DNA of 64,000 nt from Bacillus sp. AFS006103 (GCA_002559145.1 NTXX01000008.1:99037-163036), one strand, 5' to 3'. Counted from the first letter of the stretch, positions 43,011 through 52,296 are shown. The notes: generated by a model from the sequence alone, not told the origin. Numbers and translations are program-made.

Positions 43011-43649
43011 ATGGTAGATACAGACAAGGCACGCGATGACCTTGAAAAAATTTTAAAAACAAAAGAATATACAGTTTATCACGACTCAAAGGGATTCATT
43101 GCAACATGGTGGGATCAAGCAAAAGACTGGGTGGCGGCGCAGCTGGGAAAATTGTTTCCTGCGATGGATTCAGCAAGCAGTGCTTCCGGTCCGATTCTTA
43201 TTTCAATCATTGTAGTTATCATTATCCTGTTCGTAATATCAGCATTTTTGCTCATTCGTCATTCTAGACGAAATCGTCTTTTGCGTAAACAAAACCCACT
43301 TCAATCGAGGAAAGACATGATTTGGACGTACCAAAGACATCTGGAAGAGGCAGAAAAACACGAGCTGAATGACGAATATACACTTTCAACCCGTCATCTG
43401 TTCTTAGCTTTACTGCTTTACTTCCATGAGAAGGGGTGGTTAGAGGCAAGGATCTGGAAAACGAATTGGGACTACTATGATGAGCTAAGAAAGGGAAATC
43501 AACAAAAAGCTGATAACTTTTTTAAACTGGCACGTTTTTTTGAAGAAGTGACCTACGGGGAACGCAAAGTACATAAGGATGAATACCGGCAATTTCACTA
43601 CGAGGCTATACAGGTGCTTAGCGATAAGGAGGAGGAGAATCGTTTATGA
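43011..43649 (+). CDS. DUF4129 domain membrane protein
   Basis: This 212-residue protein has one transmembrane helix (about 62-86) after an amphipathic N-terminus (DKARDDLEKILKTKEYTVYH, then GFIATWWDQAKDWVAAQLGK) and a cytosolic C-terminal DUF4129 domain containing RHLFLALLLYFHEKGWLEAR and RFFEEVTYGE. The ATG at 43011 has AGGTG at correct spacing; an in-frame GTG at 43002 lies in that RBS. It overlaps the next gene by 4 bp. Confidence 0.82.
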   Translation: MVDTDKARDDLEKILKTKEYTVYHDSKGFIATWWDQAKDWVAAQLGKLFPAMDSASSASGPILISIIVVIIILFVISAFLLIRHSRRNRLLRKQNPLQSRKDMIWTYQRHLEEAEKHELNDEYTLSTRHLFLALLLYFHEKGWLEARIWKTNWDYYDELRKGNQQKADNFFKLARFFEEVTYGERKVHKDEYRQFHYEAIQVLSDKEEENRL

Positions 43650-44767
43650 AACCTCTTTCTAAAATACGCGCATGGATATGGCTTATTATCCTGCTCAGCT
43701 TATTTTTGGTCTTTAGTTATTTGAGCTATTCGCCAAAACCACAGTATTATCCGGATTATGTTACCCATTCACCTTCACCAACGGGTGTAAAGGCGTTTTA
43801 TACATATATTGAAAAAGAAAAAGCAGGGGAAAAGTGGAATCATCCACCAGAATTGTTAAAAGCAACGGTTGATCGCCAATTACTTGTTATGGTCGAACCC
43901 TCCTTTATTCCTAAAAAGGCTGAGATGACTGCCTATATCCGTTTTATGAAGGCTGGAAATACCATTATATTGTTACAAAACAATCCACAAGGGATGTTTG
44001 ATGTTAAAACAGGGTCAGTTGAACCCAACAAAGAAATGAAGATTTATACACAAGAACATACTTCCTATCATGCCGAAATTGATTCAGCTATCCGATTACA
44101 GACCAAAAAGGAAGATCAAGTTTTACTTTTTGATCAGGCTGGTCCCATTGCGGTGAAAAAGTCGTTTGGAAAAGGTCATTTAATTGTAGCAGTGACCCCT
44201 GAGTGGATGACCAATGATAGTCTCTTAAAAAAGGATCATTTACCGCTGCTTTTCTATTTGCTAAATGAAGAGGAAGCGAACACAATCCTGTTTGATGAAT
44301 ACATTCATGGCGGGGAAAACGCATCAACTTTTTGGAATGTGTACCCGATGTGGTTTTTACTGCTTGTTTTGCAGGGAATCCTTTTGATGGTTCTCTGGTT
44401 ATGGGCAAAAGGAAAGCGATTCGGACCTATTTTTGAACCAAGAGAGGCGTCGGTTCGCTTTAGTGATGAGGGTATTCATGCCTTGGCAGCATGGTATCTC
44501 CGTGGCAAACGGTATCATGATTCAATTAAGATTCAGGCCGACTATATCAAACTGGTTCTCAAGGAAACATGGCAGATCCCATATAACAGAGAATGGAAGG
44601 ATTTATCGAGTACCTTTGAGAAAAAGTGGACGGGGTTGTCTGCTTATGAAATCAATTCCTTCTTAACAGGATTGATCAACATTCTTGAAAAAGAAAAAAT
44701 CTCCAAACAAGAATACTTATTATGGTCGAAAAAGCTTGAGGAATTAAGGAAAGAGGTTGAAGGATGA
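43646..44767 (+). CDS. DUF4350 domain membrane protein
   Basis: This 373-residue protein has an N-terminal transmembrane helix (about 10-28), an extracytoplasmic DUF4350 domain (about 35-225, HSPSPTGVKAFYTYIEKEKA, PSFIPKKAEM, FDEYIHGG), and a second helix (about 232-252, VYPMWFLLLVLQGILLMVLW) before a cytosolic tail with RYHDSIKIQADYIKLVLKE. It overlaps both neighbours by 4 bp (ATGA), so translation is coupled. In this cluster type such proteins pair with a MoxR ATPase. Confidence 0.85.
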   Translation: MKPLSKIRAWIWLIILLSLFLVFSYLSYSPKPQYYPDYVTHSPSPTGVKAFYTYIEKEKAGEKWNHPPELLKATVDRQLLVMVEPSFIPKKAEMTAYIRFMKAGNTIILLQNNPQGMFDVKTGSVEPNKEMKIYTQEHTSYHAEIDSAIRLQTKKEDQVLLFDQAGPIAVKKSFGKGHLIVAVTPEWMTNDSLLKKDHLPLLFYLLNEEEANTILFDEYIHGGENASTFWNVYPMWFLLLVLQGILLMVLWLWAKGKRFGPIFEPREASVRFSDEGIHALAAWYLRGKRYHDSIKIQADYIKLVLKETWQIPYNREWKDLSSTFEKKWTGLSAYEINSFLTGLINILEKEKISKQEYLLWSKKLEELRKEVEG

Positions 44768-45693
44768 AAACAGAATTAACATCTTTTTTGGACAAGTATG
44801 AAGAGAGGATAGTAGGTCAGAGCCTGAATCTTAGACTCCTTTTATCTGCAATTTTAGCTGGAGGTCATGTTCTTCTAGAAGGAGTGCCAGGCACCGGCAA
44901 AACACAAATGGTCCGAACACTTGCGAATCTTCTCGGAGGGACCTTTAACCGGATTCAGTTTACACCGGATTTATTACCAAGTGATATCACCGGGAGCACG
45001 ATTTACAATATAAAGGAGAGCACCTTTCAAACATTGAAAGGCCCTATTTTTACGAACATCCTTCTAGCTGATGAAATTAACCGGACACCTGCGAAGACAC
45101 AAGCTGCGTTGCTCGAAGCAATGGAAGAAAAGCAGGTGACGATTCAAGGGAAGACGTATCCGTTACCTGATGTGTTTTTTGTGGTTGCGACCCAGAACCC
45201 AATTGAATTTGAAGGCACCTATCCACTTCCAGAAGCACAGCAGGACCGTTTTTTATTTAAGCTTAAAATAGAGTTTCCTAGCTTTGAGGAAGAGAAAAAG
45301 GTATTAAAACAAGTAATTGAACACAGCTTTGACGAAAACCTTGTTTCACCCATCCTAGATATGGAAGATTTTTTAAGGATTAGACGAGAAATTGAAAATG
45401 TCACGGTGAGTGAGAATGTACTAGACTACATGATGAAAATCGTGAGGAAAACTCGTGAGGCAGAAGTGATCCGCTTTGGGGCCAGTACAAGAGCAGGAAT
45501 TTCCATTGGAAAGGCAGCACAAGCTTTTGCATACCTTTCAGGCAGGGATTATGTTACACCCGATGATATCAAAATGGTTGCCAAACCTGCGTTAAGGCAT
45601 CGGATTCAGTTATCCCCACATGTAGAATTGGAGGGAGCAACCGTTGACCAAATTATTGAAGAGCTGGTGGGCTCGGTTCCTGTTCCAAGATAA
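44764..45693 (+). CDS. MoxR-type AAA+ ATPase
   Basis: This 309-residue MoxR ATPase has a Walker A motif GVPGTGKT (about residue 40), Walker B LLADEINR (about 102) with KTQAALLEAMEEKQVT after it, sensor 1 VVATQNP (about 140), and C-terminal lid TRAGISIGKAAQAFAYLSGR. MoxR proteins are chaperone-like ATPases that act with DUF58 (VWA-like) partners, here the next gene, whose start overlaps by 50 bp. Confidence 0.93.
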   Translation: MKTELTSFLDKYEERIVGQSLNLRLLLSAILAGGHVLLEGVPGTGKTQMVRTLANLLGGTFNRIQFTPDLLPSDITGSTIYNIKESTFQTLKGPIFTNILLADEINRTPAKTQAALLEAMEEKQVTIQGKTYPLPDVFFVVATQNPIEFEGTYPLPEAQQDRFLFKLKIEFPSFEEEKKVLKQVIEHSFDENLVSPILDMEDFLRIRREIENVTVSENVLDYMMKIVRKTREAEVIRFGASTRAGISIGKAAQAFAYLSGRDYVTPDDIKMVAKPALRHRIQLSPHVELEGATVDQIIEELVGSVPVPR

Positions 45694-47002
45694 AGGGGTT
45701 TTACCAACGACTCGATTATTGTTCGTTTTCCTCTTGCTATCGCTTATTTTATGCTTTGGAACGGTTTGGAATATCTCTTGGGGGTATGTTATTGCAGCAA
45801 ATATCATTGTATTTTTGATATGTCTGGTAGACTTGCTTTTTTCGCCCGCTAAAAAGCAGCTTTTCTTTCAGCGATCAATCGCTGATGAATTAGAAAGAGG
45901 TATCCCTTATACGGTGAAGTTTGAAGTGCAAAATTCCTCTGTATATCCAATTAGGTACCAGTTGGTCGATAGTTTGCCGCAGACCTTCGAAAGACCGTTT
46001 CCTATTGTTGGTTCTATACCTAAAGAAGCAATGGCCGAGATTTCGTTTGATACAACTGCCAGGGTCCGAGGAAAATACGAGCTTAACAAGCTTTATTTCC
46101 GATATACGAGTTTGCTGGGCATGTGGGAAAAGCAAGTAACCGTTGAATTGAAGGATTCTGTGAAAGTCATCCCTGATTTAACTGAGACCAAGCAATATTT
46201 AGAAAATGCACAAAAATATTTGGTTTACGAGGGGTTAAAGATTCGGAGGCAACGCAGTGGTGTAGGCGATTTTTCCAAGATTAGAAATTATGTCGTCGGC
46301 GATGATCCGCGTAAAATTAACTGGCGCCAAACAGCGAAACTCCAAGAAGTAATGACGAATGAATATGAACCGGAGCACGGAAAGTATATAACTATCTTAA
46401 TTGATTGCGGAAGAATGATGGGGGCAGAATTGTCGAAAGGGAATCGCTTAGAAAAAACATTAGAAGCGGCCCTAACCGTGACAGCGGCCGCCCTCCAAAA
46501 GGGTGATTATGTGTCTGTCCTAGCCTTTTCAAAGAATATTAAAGTCTATGTACCGCCAGCAAAAGGAATGGCACATCTTAAGACCATTCTCCAAGCTATC
46601 TATGACGTAAAGGTAGATTCGGCTGAGTCCAATTATGCTGCTGTATTACAATATTTAGAAAAGGTTCAAAATAAACGAAGTCTGCTGCTATTATTTAGTG
46701 ATATCCGGACCTTTCTACATGAGGAAAGTGCTCTTGTCCTTTTAAAAAGACTTCGCAAGCGGCATTTATTTTTAATGATTGGAATAGAGGACCAGACACT
46801 TTTAAGAAGAGTCAAGGAGGAGCCGAATTCTCTCCTAACAGCCATGCGGAAAAGTATTGCGCAACAGCAAATACTTATAAAGAAAAGAGAAAAAATCAAA
46901 TGGGAAAAACAAGGCCTTCAAATGATTGAGGCCAGTGAGGATAAGTTAGCGGTTACAGCCGTATCTCATTATATTGAAATTATCAATCAAAACCTTTTAT
47001 AA
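45644..47002 (+). CDS. DUF58 (VWA-like) membrane protein
   Basis: This 452-residue protein has two N-terminal transmembrane helices (about 24-62), a beta-sandwich stretch (about 80-180) and the DUF58 signature GVGDFSKIRNYVVGDDPRKI, then NWRQTAK. A VWA-like domain (about 250-380) begins ITILIDCGRMMGA. The start is TTG at 45644, inside the MoxR gene, supported by GGAGGGAG 6 bp upstream. It is expected to bind the MoxR ATPase. Its end overlaps a convergent gene by 6 bp. Confidence 0.9.
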   Translation: MTKLLKSWWARFLFQDKGVLPTTRLLFVFLLLSLILCFGTVWNISWGYVIAANIIVFLICLVDLLFSPAKKQLFFQRSIADELERGIPYTVKFEVQNSSVYPIRYQLVDSLPQTFERPFPIVGSIPKEAMAEISFDTTARVRGKYELNKLYFRYTSLLGMWEKQVTVELKDSVKVIPDLTETKQYLENAQKYLVYEGLKIRRQRSGVGDFSKIRNYVVGDDPRKINWRQTAKLQEVMTNEYEPEHGKYITILIDCGRMMGAELSKGNRLEKTLEAALTVTAAALQKGDYVSVLAFSKNIKVYVPPAKGMAHLKTILQAIYDVKVDSAESNYAAVLQYLEKVQNKRSLLLLFSDIRTFLHEESALVLLKRLRKRHLFLMIGIEDQTLLRRVKEEPNSLLTAMRKSIAQQQILIKKREKIKWEKQGLQMIEASEDKLAVTAVSHYIEIINQNLL

Positions 47003-47953
47003 TCTTCTAAGTTTTAACTTACCAATTACCATATAGAGGATCAAACCGGCTACCGTTAAGAAGGCAACAATGTACTTTGCTTCTAATGAAATGGCTGCCG
47101 GGGTGATGAATCCTTCGATGATACCGGCAATGATAAACAAAGGAATGGTTCCAAGAAGAAGTTGAACGGATCGCATTGATTGCTGTTTTAATTGATAACT
47201 CCGCGAAAATTGACCAGGGACAAACAGCTGATAACCCATAAGAAGTCCCGCACCACCCGCAATAAAAATGGCTGTGAGTTCAATCATTCCGTGAGGAACG
47301 ATATATGCCCAAAAATCATATGATTTTCCATGATGCCAAAACAGGGCAGCGAGCGCACCAATGATAATACCGTTGTAAACCATCAAATAAACAGTCACGA
47401 GCCCAAAGGTGATTCCACCGGCAAAAGCAAAGATTGCCACCTTGATATTATTTGTCATAATACTTGCCGACATGAGGGAGGAGTCCACTGCTCCATGACC
47501 TTTCCCAAGTTGATCAGGGTCAACACCTTTGGCGATTTCCGACGGGAGAATGGCATAGATGTGTAGAGGATCATTCATAACTGATAGAAAACTCCCCAAG
47601 GCGCCAATCAAAAATAAAATCATCGCAAAGATGACAAATTTCCATTGCTCTAACAACAGTCCAATAAATTTTACACTAAAAAAGTGACGGATTTGTCTGA
47701 GGCTTGATACCTGGTCTTTATACAAAAGATTATGGGATTTGGCAATTAGTCCGTTCAAATATAAGGTAACTTCATCATTCGGAAAATAGGTTTGACTGTA
47801 GGAAAGATTTTGGGCAGCCTTTTGGTAGAGTCGATGGTATTGAGTGATACGGTCACCTGTTATAGAATTTCTGTTCCTGCCTATCGTCGTGATTAATTCT
47901 TCAAGCTGTTTCCATTCTTCACGATGCATTTTTACAAATTGATTTACATTCAT
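46997..47953 (-). CDS. SpoIIM-family (stage II sporulation M-like) membrane protein
   Basis: This 318-residue protein begins with a soluble helical part (about 1-95, REEWKQLEELITTIGRN) followed by about six transmembrane helices including SVKFIGLLLEQWKFVIFAMI and the conserved GAVDSSLMSASIMTNNIKVA and HGMIELTAIFIAGGAGLLMG segments typical of SpoIIM/DUF95 proteins. It is divergent from the RDD gene and convergent with DUF58. The pairing of SpoIIM-like, RDD and MoxR/DUF58 genes recurs in many bacteria. The function is unknown. Confidence 0.85.
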   Translation of the reverse strand: MNVNQFVKMHREEWKQLEELITTIGRNRNSITGDRITQYHRLYQKAAQNLSYSQTYFPNDEVTLYLNGLIAKSHNLLYKDQVSSLRQIRHFFSVKFIGLLLEQWKFVIFAMILFLIGALGSFLSVMNDPLHIYAILPSEIAKGVDPDQLGKGHGAVDSSLMSASIMTNNIKVAIFAFAGGITFGLVTVYLMVYNGIIIGALAALFWHHGKSYDFWAYIVPHGMIELTAIFIAGGAGLLMGYQLFVPGQFSRSYQLKQQSMRSVQLLLGTIPLFIIAGIIEGFITPAAISLEAKYIVAFLTVAGLILYMVIGKLKLRRL

Positions 47954-48066
47954 TTTGACACCTACTTTATGAGGGCTATATATTAATTAGTCATTATTCT
48001 CCTAATTATAGTAAAATTATAGAAAAATAGAAATAGAAATAATCAAGCAGTTGACGGGGGAAGCTT

Positions 48067-48870
48067 ATGAATGAAGATAAAGTAGATATCAAAACACCGG
48101 AATTTGTATCAATTCAATTTCAAATTGCTGGTTTAGGCAGCAGGTCTGCTGCTTTTATCATCGACCAAATGCTATTAATGGTCATTAACATTTTGTCCTT
48201 GATTGTCCTTTTTTTCGTTCTGGATGGGATGTCGAAGTTGGAATTTATTTCCATCGGGAATTCGCTGCCTATTGCAATCACGATTATAGTTCTGTTTATT
48301 GTGAATTGGGGTTACTTTTTTGTGTTTGAATTTTTCTCAGGGGGCAGGACGCTTGGGAAGAAGCTTATAGGAATCAGGGTCATACAGGAAAATGGTCATA
48401 GTATTACATTGCTTTCGAGCTTTATTCGGAATCTTATCCGAATTATTGATTCCTTGCCGACAGCGTATTTTCTCGGAATTATCATGATCTTTTTCCACTC
48501 CAAACATAAACGACTCGGTGATATGGTCGCAGGGACAATTGTCGTTCATGAGCGTAAGGCAAAACGGAAAAAGAAACATTCTCCGTTTGAGTACGAAATT
48601 ACAAACAGAGGGCTTTCCAAGGATGATCTCATCATTGATGAATGGACGCTGAAATCTTTAGGGATAAAGGAATGGAAACTCGTCAGTACATATGTCCATC
48701 GGTTTCATCAACTCCCATTAAATGAAAGAAATCAACTAACCATCCAAATCGCCGAAGTATTATCTCCGAAAATCGGACTGGATTCAGCAGGGAAAACGAC
48801 TTCAGAGTTAGAAAACTACCTTCTAGTGCTTTATTTAATACTCCGCGAGGAATGGGAGTTTGAACTGTAA
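48067..48870 (+). CDS. RDD family membrane protein
   Basis: This 267-residue RDD protein has two or three transmembrane helices (about 30-140) with the family residues in GLGSRSAAFIIDQMLLMVIN (Arg-Asp spacing) and FSGGRTLGKKLIGIRVIQEN, plus HKRLGDMVAGTIVVHER. A long cytosolic C-terminal helical tail (about 165-267) is unusual for the minimal family. GACGGGGGAAG precedes the ATG. It is likely functionally linked to the SpoIIM-like and MoxR cluster. Confidence 0.87.
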   Translation: MNEDKVDIKTPEFVSIQFQIAGLGSRSAAFIIDQMLLMVINILSLIVLFFVLDGMSKLEFISIGNSLPIAITIIVLFIVNWGYFFVFEFFSGGRTLGKKLIGIRVIQENGHSITLLSSFIRNLIRIIDSLPTAYFLGIIMIFFHSKHKRLGDMVAGTIVVHERKAKRKKKHSPFEYEITNRGLSKDDLIIDEWTLKSLGIKEWKLVSTYVHRFHQLPLNERNQLTIQIAEVLSPKIGLDSAGKTTSELENYLLVLYLILREEWEFEL

Positions 48871-48939
48871 GGGAGAATGAATTACTGACATTTGATGGAT
48901 ATTAATAGGACGAACCAGAATTCGATAGAGGTGTATGAG

Positions 48940-49773
48940 ATGAATAAAGATTTACACAGAAACACCCCAGTTCCGTTAAAAGTTAATGGCAAAAGCATGA
49001 CCACACCTGCAATCAATATAAATACTAAGCTATTGGTACCATTAAAGGAAGTGTTAGACAGCGTAGGTGCGATGGTAAAAATAAACGAATCTTTTACAAC
49101 TGCCACTGTACGTATGAATGATTTTTCATTTGAAATAGCATCCGGTGAAACACAAGTGACGATCAGTGAGCCGGTTTCTACGACACTTTGGTTAGATCAC
49201 CCGGTCCTTTTTGAAGAGGATGAACTCTTTGTCAGTGTTCGTTTAGCATTGACTGTATTGAAAGCTAAACTAGGCAGGGAGGTAGATTCGGGGATTGTAA
49301 CGATTGAGACGCTGCCTGAAAAGGACTTAAAAGTAACTTCACCAGCATTCGATGCTTGGGGAAATATTCCTCACAAATTCGTCCAGCATAGCGTTGGCGG
49401 TGAAAATATTAGTTTGCCGATAAAATGGACAGGTACACCGACAAACACGAAATCATTTGCCGTGGTAGTTTATGATGCCCATGTTCTCCCTGAATATTGG
49501 GTTCACTGGGCCGTGGTTAATATTGACAGTAATACATTGGAAATGCCAGAAAATGCAGCTGAGAGGCTGACAGGGCAGCAGCAGATTAAACCGTACTATG
49601 GGATGCAACCCGCTGAATTAACAGGAGATCATGCGTATCAAATCGCTGTTTATGCTTTAGATATTGAAAGAGTTGAGATACCGAATCTGGTGGTATTTTT
49701 TGAAGACATAGCGCCAATTTTGGAGTCACATACGCTTGCTAGTGGAACACTGGTTAGTTTTTTTCAAGGTTAA
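48940..49773 (+). CDS. PEBP (YbhB/YbcL) domain protein with N-terminal copper-amine-oxidase-like domain
   Basis: This 277-residue fusion has a copper amine oxidase N-terminal-like domain (about 15-120, PLKVNGKSMTTPAININTKL, LVPLKEVLDSVGA, LFVSVRLALTVL) followed by a phosphatidylethanolamine-binding/Raf kinase inhibitor-like domain (about 130-277, SPAFDAWGNIPHKF, WTGTPTNTKSFAVVVYDAH, VHWAVVNID). No signal peptide is visible even though the first domain is usually extracellular. The ATG at 48940 is chosen with GAGGTG 7 bp upstream; earlier starts at 48892 or 48895 lack a good RBS. Function is unknown. Confidence 0.8.
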   Translation: MNKDLHRNTPVPLKVNGKSMTTPAININTKLLVPLKEVLDSVGAMVKINESFTTATVRMNDFSFEIASGETQVTISEPVSTTLWLDHPVLFEEDELFVSVRLALTVLKAKLGREVDSGIVTIETLPEKDLKVTSPAFDAWGNIPHKFVQHSVGGENISLPIKWTGTPTNTKSFAVVVYDAHVLPEYWVHWAVVNIDSNTLEMPENAAERLTGQQQIKPYYGMQPAELTGDHAYQIAVYALDIERVEIPNLVVFFEDIAPILESHTLASGTLVSFFQG

Positions 49774-50402
49774 AATATAGGGAAATGCAATCCTTTTTGC
49801 TCTATAAAATGTAGGGCAATTTTGCGTAGTACGAAGAATTTGGCAAACCATTTTCGCCTTCTCGTATTGATTTTTGCGTAGGTATGAGAATTCGTAGGCG
49901 GAAAATTTCCGTCTATTGTTTATAGAGGAAGCTAAAGCAGCAGATATAGGCGGAGATATTCCGCTTAACTCCTCTAAATAAGACAATATCTAAAGATTTG
50001 GAGCATATAAGCGGAAAAACTCCCCTTATTTTTAAGGAAATATGGTTATTTCCAAATTTAGCCGGAGTTTCTCCGTTTATTTTTCAAACACATTGAAATC
50101 GACATTCAGTTATAGTAGAGCCTAACCAATATTTCTGTATATCAATTTGTAAGTAAAAATGTAGCGAATTTTGCTGAGGTACACTGGCTATTGTTCCCCC
50201 CATTTTAATATACAAATGGCACTACAAATTCTCCCGAAATAATTATCGAAATCCCTTTATATCAACAAAAATAGACCTCCAAATTACCATACAATTTGAA
50301 GGCCTTTTTGCATTACATTTTTAATGTTTGCGATAGTTAACGGAACCCCTTGCGATTTTCGATGCTCTTTTAGTATATGAAAATTTTTTAAGTGTTACTT
50401 AT
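49774..50402. other. 629-bp gene-free region with palindromic repeat units
   Basis: No convincing gene lies here. Between 49898 and 50078 there are four related short palindromes built on GCGGA...TCCGC: GGCGGAAAATTTCCGTC (49898), GGCGGAGATATTCCGC (49949), AAGCGGAAAAACTCC (about 50009) and GCCGGAGTTTCTCCG (50061), spaced about 51-61 bp. They read as a dispersed intergenic repeat of Bacillaceae. A terminator-like hairpin is near the right end. Confidence 0.7.
50272..50309. terminator. Terminator-like hairpin in the gene-free region
   Basis: CAAATT/AATTTG plus CCT/AGG pairs form an imperfect stem (50274-50304) followed by TTTTTG. No gene immediately upstream on the plus strand needs it. Confidence 0.5.
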
Positions 50403-50801
50403 TTAATTTCCTATATATTCTATCTTAGTCCAATCCACACTTTTATCCATTTCATAGGTCTTTGAGGACTTCTCATAATTCACTCGTAATTTATCGTTGG
50501 TAATCCATTTGATTTGAAATTGGTTATCAGAAACAAAGGTGTTTCCACCTTTATTTGGAAATTCATCATCTGAATCCAAAAGTGATAACTGATAGGAAGT
50601 CCCTGTTGTAGCACCACAATCCCGCTGAAAAATATAAGCTACTTTATCTCCATCCGGTGACGGTGATTTTTGAACAATGTCGTTTCCACGCATATCTCCG
50701 AATAGTTTATCAAGTAAATAACTTCCCGCAAAATAAAGACCAATTAGAACTATTGCGGTTATCAAAAGAGGTTTTAGTTTATTTAACCATTTATTCTTCA
50801 T
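50403..50801 (-). CDS. DUF5412-like membrane-anchored protein
   Basis: This 132-residue protein has an N-terminal transmembrane helix (about 11-32) and an extracytoplasmic beta-rich domain with SPSPDGDKVAYIFQRDCGAT, a pattern seen in DUF5412-type proteins. A single cysteine lies in DCGATTG. It is monocistronic. The function is unknown, and the family label is by resemblance. Confidence 0.65.
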   Translation of the reverse strand: MKNKWLNKLKPLLITAIVLIGLYFAGSYLLDKLFGDMRGNDIVQKSPSPDGDKVAYIFQRDCGATTGTSYQLSLLDSDDEFPNKGGNTFVSDNQFQIKWITNDKLRVNYEKSSKTYEMDKSVDWTKIEYIGN

Positions 50802-50999
50802 TTTTTCGCCCCGTCCCTATTATATATCTACCTTAATAGCTGAGGTACCTTCATATGTAGTAATTTTATTGAAAGATAGGTTCAATTTCCCAAAACATCC
50901 GACTTGTGTCTCATTTACTCGAAATTCGTCGAATTATTTTCAGTTAGGATGTATAATAGGGAAATGTGGATTGTTATGTAAAATAAGGAGGAAACTAAT

Positions 51000-51383
51000 A
51001 TGATGGAATGGACATTAATTCTGTTAATTGCGATATCAGCTGTGTTGCTAATCGTTTCAATAGCATCAAATCGGAACGCAGAAAAACAGAAACATAAGGA
51101 AATTGATATGGTCCATGTTGCTGTAATGAAAGATATCAATAACGTGAACGAGCAAATTCGCAATCTGGAGCTTGATATAGAGGTTGTTACAAAAGAAGCA
51201 GGCGTTCAACTGACTCAGGATGAAATGATCTTTAAGCGTGAAGTACTAGATTTATATAAGCGCAAATATTCGATTGAGACGATTGCTCAGAAAAAACAAG
51301 TTTCAGAGAGCGAAATAAACCAATTACTTGCCCCGTATCTGGCAGCAAAGGATGGAAGGAGCAAATTAGCCCATGAAATTTAA
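51000..51383 (+). CDS. Membrane-anchored coiled-coil protein, unknown function
   Basis: This 127-residue protein has an N-terminal transmembrane helix (about 3-22), a charged coiled coil (about 25-75, HVAVMKDINNVNEQIRNLEL) and a C-terminal helical segment (SIETIAQKKQVSESEINQLL) that resembles a helix-turn-helix-like fold. AAGGAGG precedes the tandem ATG codons at 51000 and 51003. It overlaps the next gene by 11 bp, so the two probably act together. Confidence 0.75.
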   Translation: MMEWTLILLIAISAVLLIVSIASNRNAEKQKHKEIDMVHVAVMKDINNVNEQIRNLELDIEVVTKEAGVQLTQDEMIFKREVLDLYKRKYSIETIAQKKQVSESEINQLLAPYLAAKDGRSKLAHEI

Positions 51384-51867
51384 TGTAGTGAGCAGCTTTG
51401 CGACCGGAATTCTTCTTGCAACGACCATTTGTGGTGCTGTTTACTTTACTGAAGATCCAGTCGTCACTAAAGCAGCATCCAAACCTACAAAAACCGTGGA
51501 GAAAATAGTTGCTCAACCAACTGAAACAGAGATGAAAGATAAACTATTAGCAGCAGGGTATGTTGTGCAACCAAAGGCAGAATTTGATAAGACTATAGAA
51601 GCAGCCAAAAAAGCAGCAGCAACCGCTCCGGCAGCTAATAATAATTCTAAAAAGATTGCCTATCGAGCAGTTATAACTGTAACACAGGGAATGACTAGCA
51701 TTGATGTCGGTAAAATGCTTGAAAAGGCAAAAATTGTACCTGATGATTTTAAATTCTCTCGAGATGTGGAGAAAAAGGGTGTCGAGAAAAATTTACGTCC
51801 AGGTACATTTACAGTCGATACGGAAATGACCTATGATCAAGTAATCGCGACCATTTTTAAAAAGTAA
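51373..51867 (+). CDS. MltG/YceG-like extracytoplasmic protein, short form
   Basis: This 164-residue protein has an N-terminal signal-anchor (about 8-25) and a C-terminal domain (about 98-164) reading TVTQGMTSIDVGKMLEKAKI, then LRPGTFTVDTEMTYDQVIAT. That resembles the LysM-like/N-terminal part of the endolytic transglycosylase MltG rather than the full enzyme; the catalytic glutamate region is absent. It is co-transcribed with the upstream coiled-coil protein. It may bind glycan strands without cutting, which is inference. Confidence 0.75.
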   Translation: MKFNVVSSFATGILLATTICGAVYFTEDPVVTKAASKPTKTVEKIVAQPTETEMKDKLLAAGYVVQPKAEFDKTIEAAKKAAATAPAANNNSKKIAYRAVITVTQGMTSIDVGKMLEKAKIVPDDFKFSRDVEKKGVEKNLRPGTFTVDTEMTYDQVIATIFKK

Positions 51868-51880
51868 ATATAGATACAAC

Positions 51881-51926
51881 AAAAGCCGGACAGTAGGGTT
51901 AGTTACTGTCCGGCTTTTGTTTTTTA
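51881..51926. terminator. Bidirectional intrinsic terminator
   Basis: AAAAGCCGGACAGTA (51881-51895) pairs with TACTGTCCGGCTTTT, followed by GTTTTTT. It lies between convergent genes. Confidence 0.93.
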
Positions 51927-52175
51927 GTGTTTTTTTACAAATTCTTGAATCATTTCGCCCGTAACGTTTTTCCTCGTGGGTATAAAGCGCAGGTTTATCT
52001 TATTAATCCTATTAGTGACTGCATTTATTTTATCAGTTGAAAAAGGTTGGCCTTGTTTACATAACTCAATCGCTTCTTCAATATATTGTTCGCGTTGTTG
52101 GTCTAGAGCCAGGAATTCTTGATAAGTTTCATGTTGATTTGCCGCATGTTTAATTAAATCTTTATGTACACTCAT
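51924..52175 (-). CDS. DUF2533 family protein (YpbS-like)
   Basis: This 83-residue soluble helical protein (MSVHKDLIKHAANQHETYQE, AIELCKQGQPFSTDKINAVT, NKINLRFIPTRKNVTGEMIQ) looks like the Bacillus YpbS/DUF2533 family of unknown function. AAGGAG precedes the ATG on the minus strand. It is monocistronic. Confidence 0.75.
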   Translation of the reverse strand: MSVHKDLIKHAANQHETYQEFLALDQQREQYIEEAIELCKQGQPFSTDKINAVTNRINKINLRFIPTRKNVTGEMIQEFVKKH

Positions 52176-52296
52176 GATTTCACTCCTTAAGTAATGAACT
52201 TAATTAATCATACCATAAAAGAAAAGGGATGAGAGTACAGAGCCTGTTAGTATCAAATAGTGGAGTAAAAAAATGAAGCCGGATTAAGTTAAGCTT

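Noticed and set aside
49726..49986. 86-codon minus-strand frame as a gene
   Set aside because: It runs through the palindromic intergenic repeats, lacks an RBS and overlaps the end of the PEBP gene; composition looks like repeat-derived noise.
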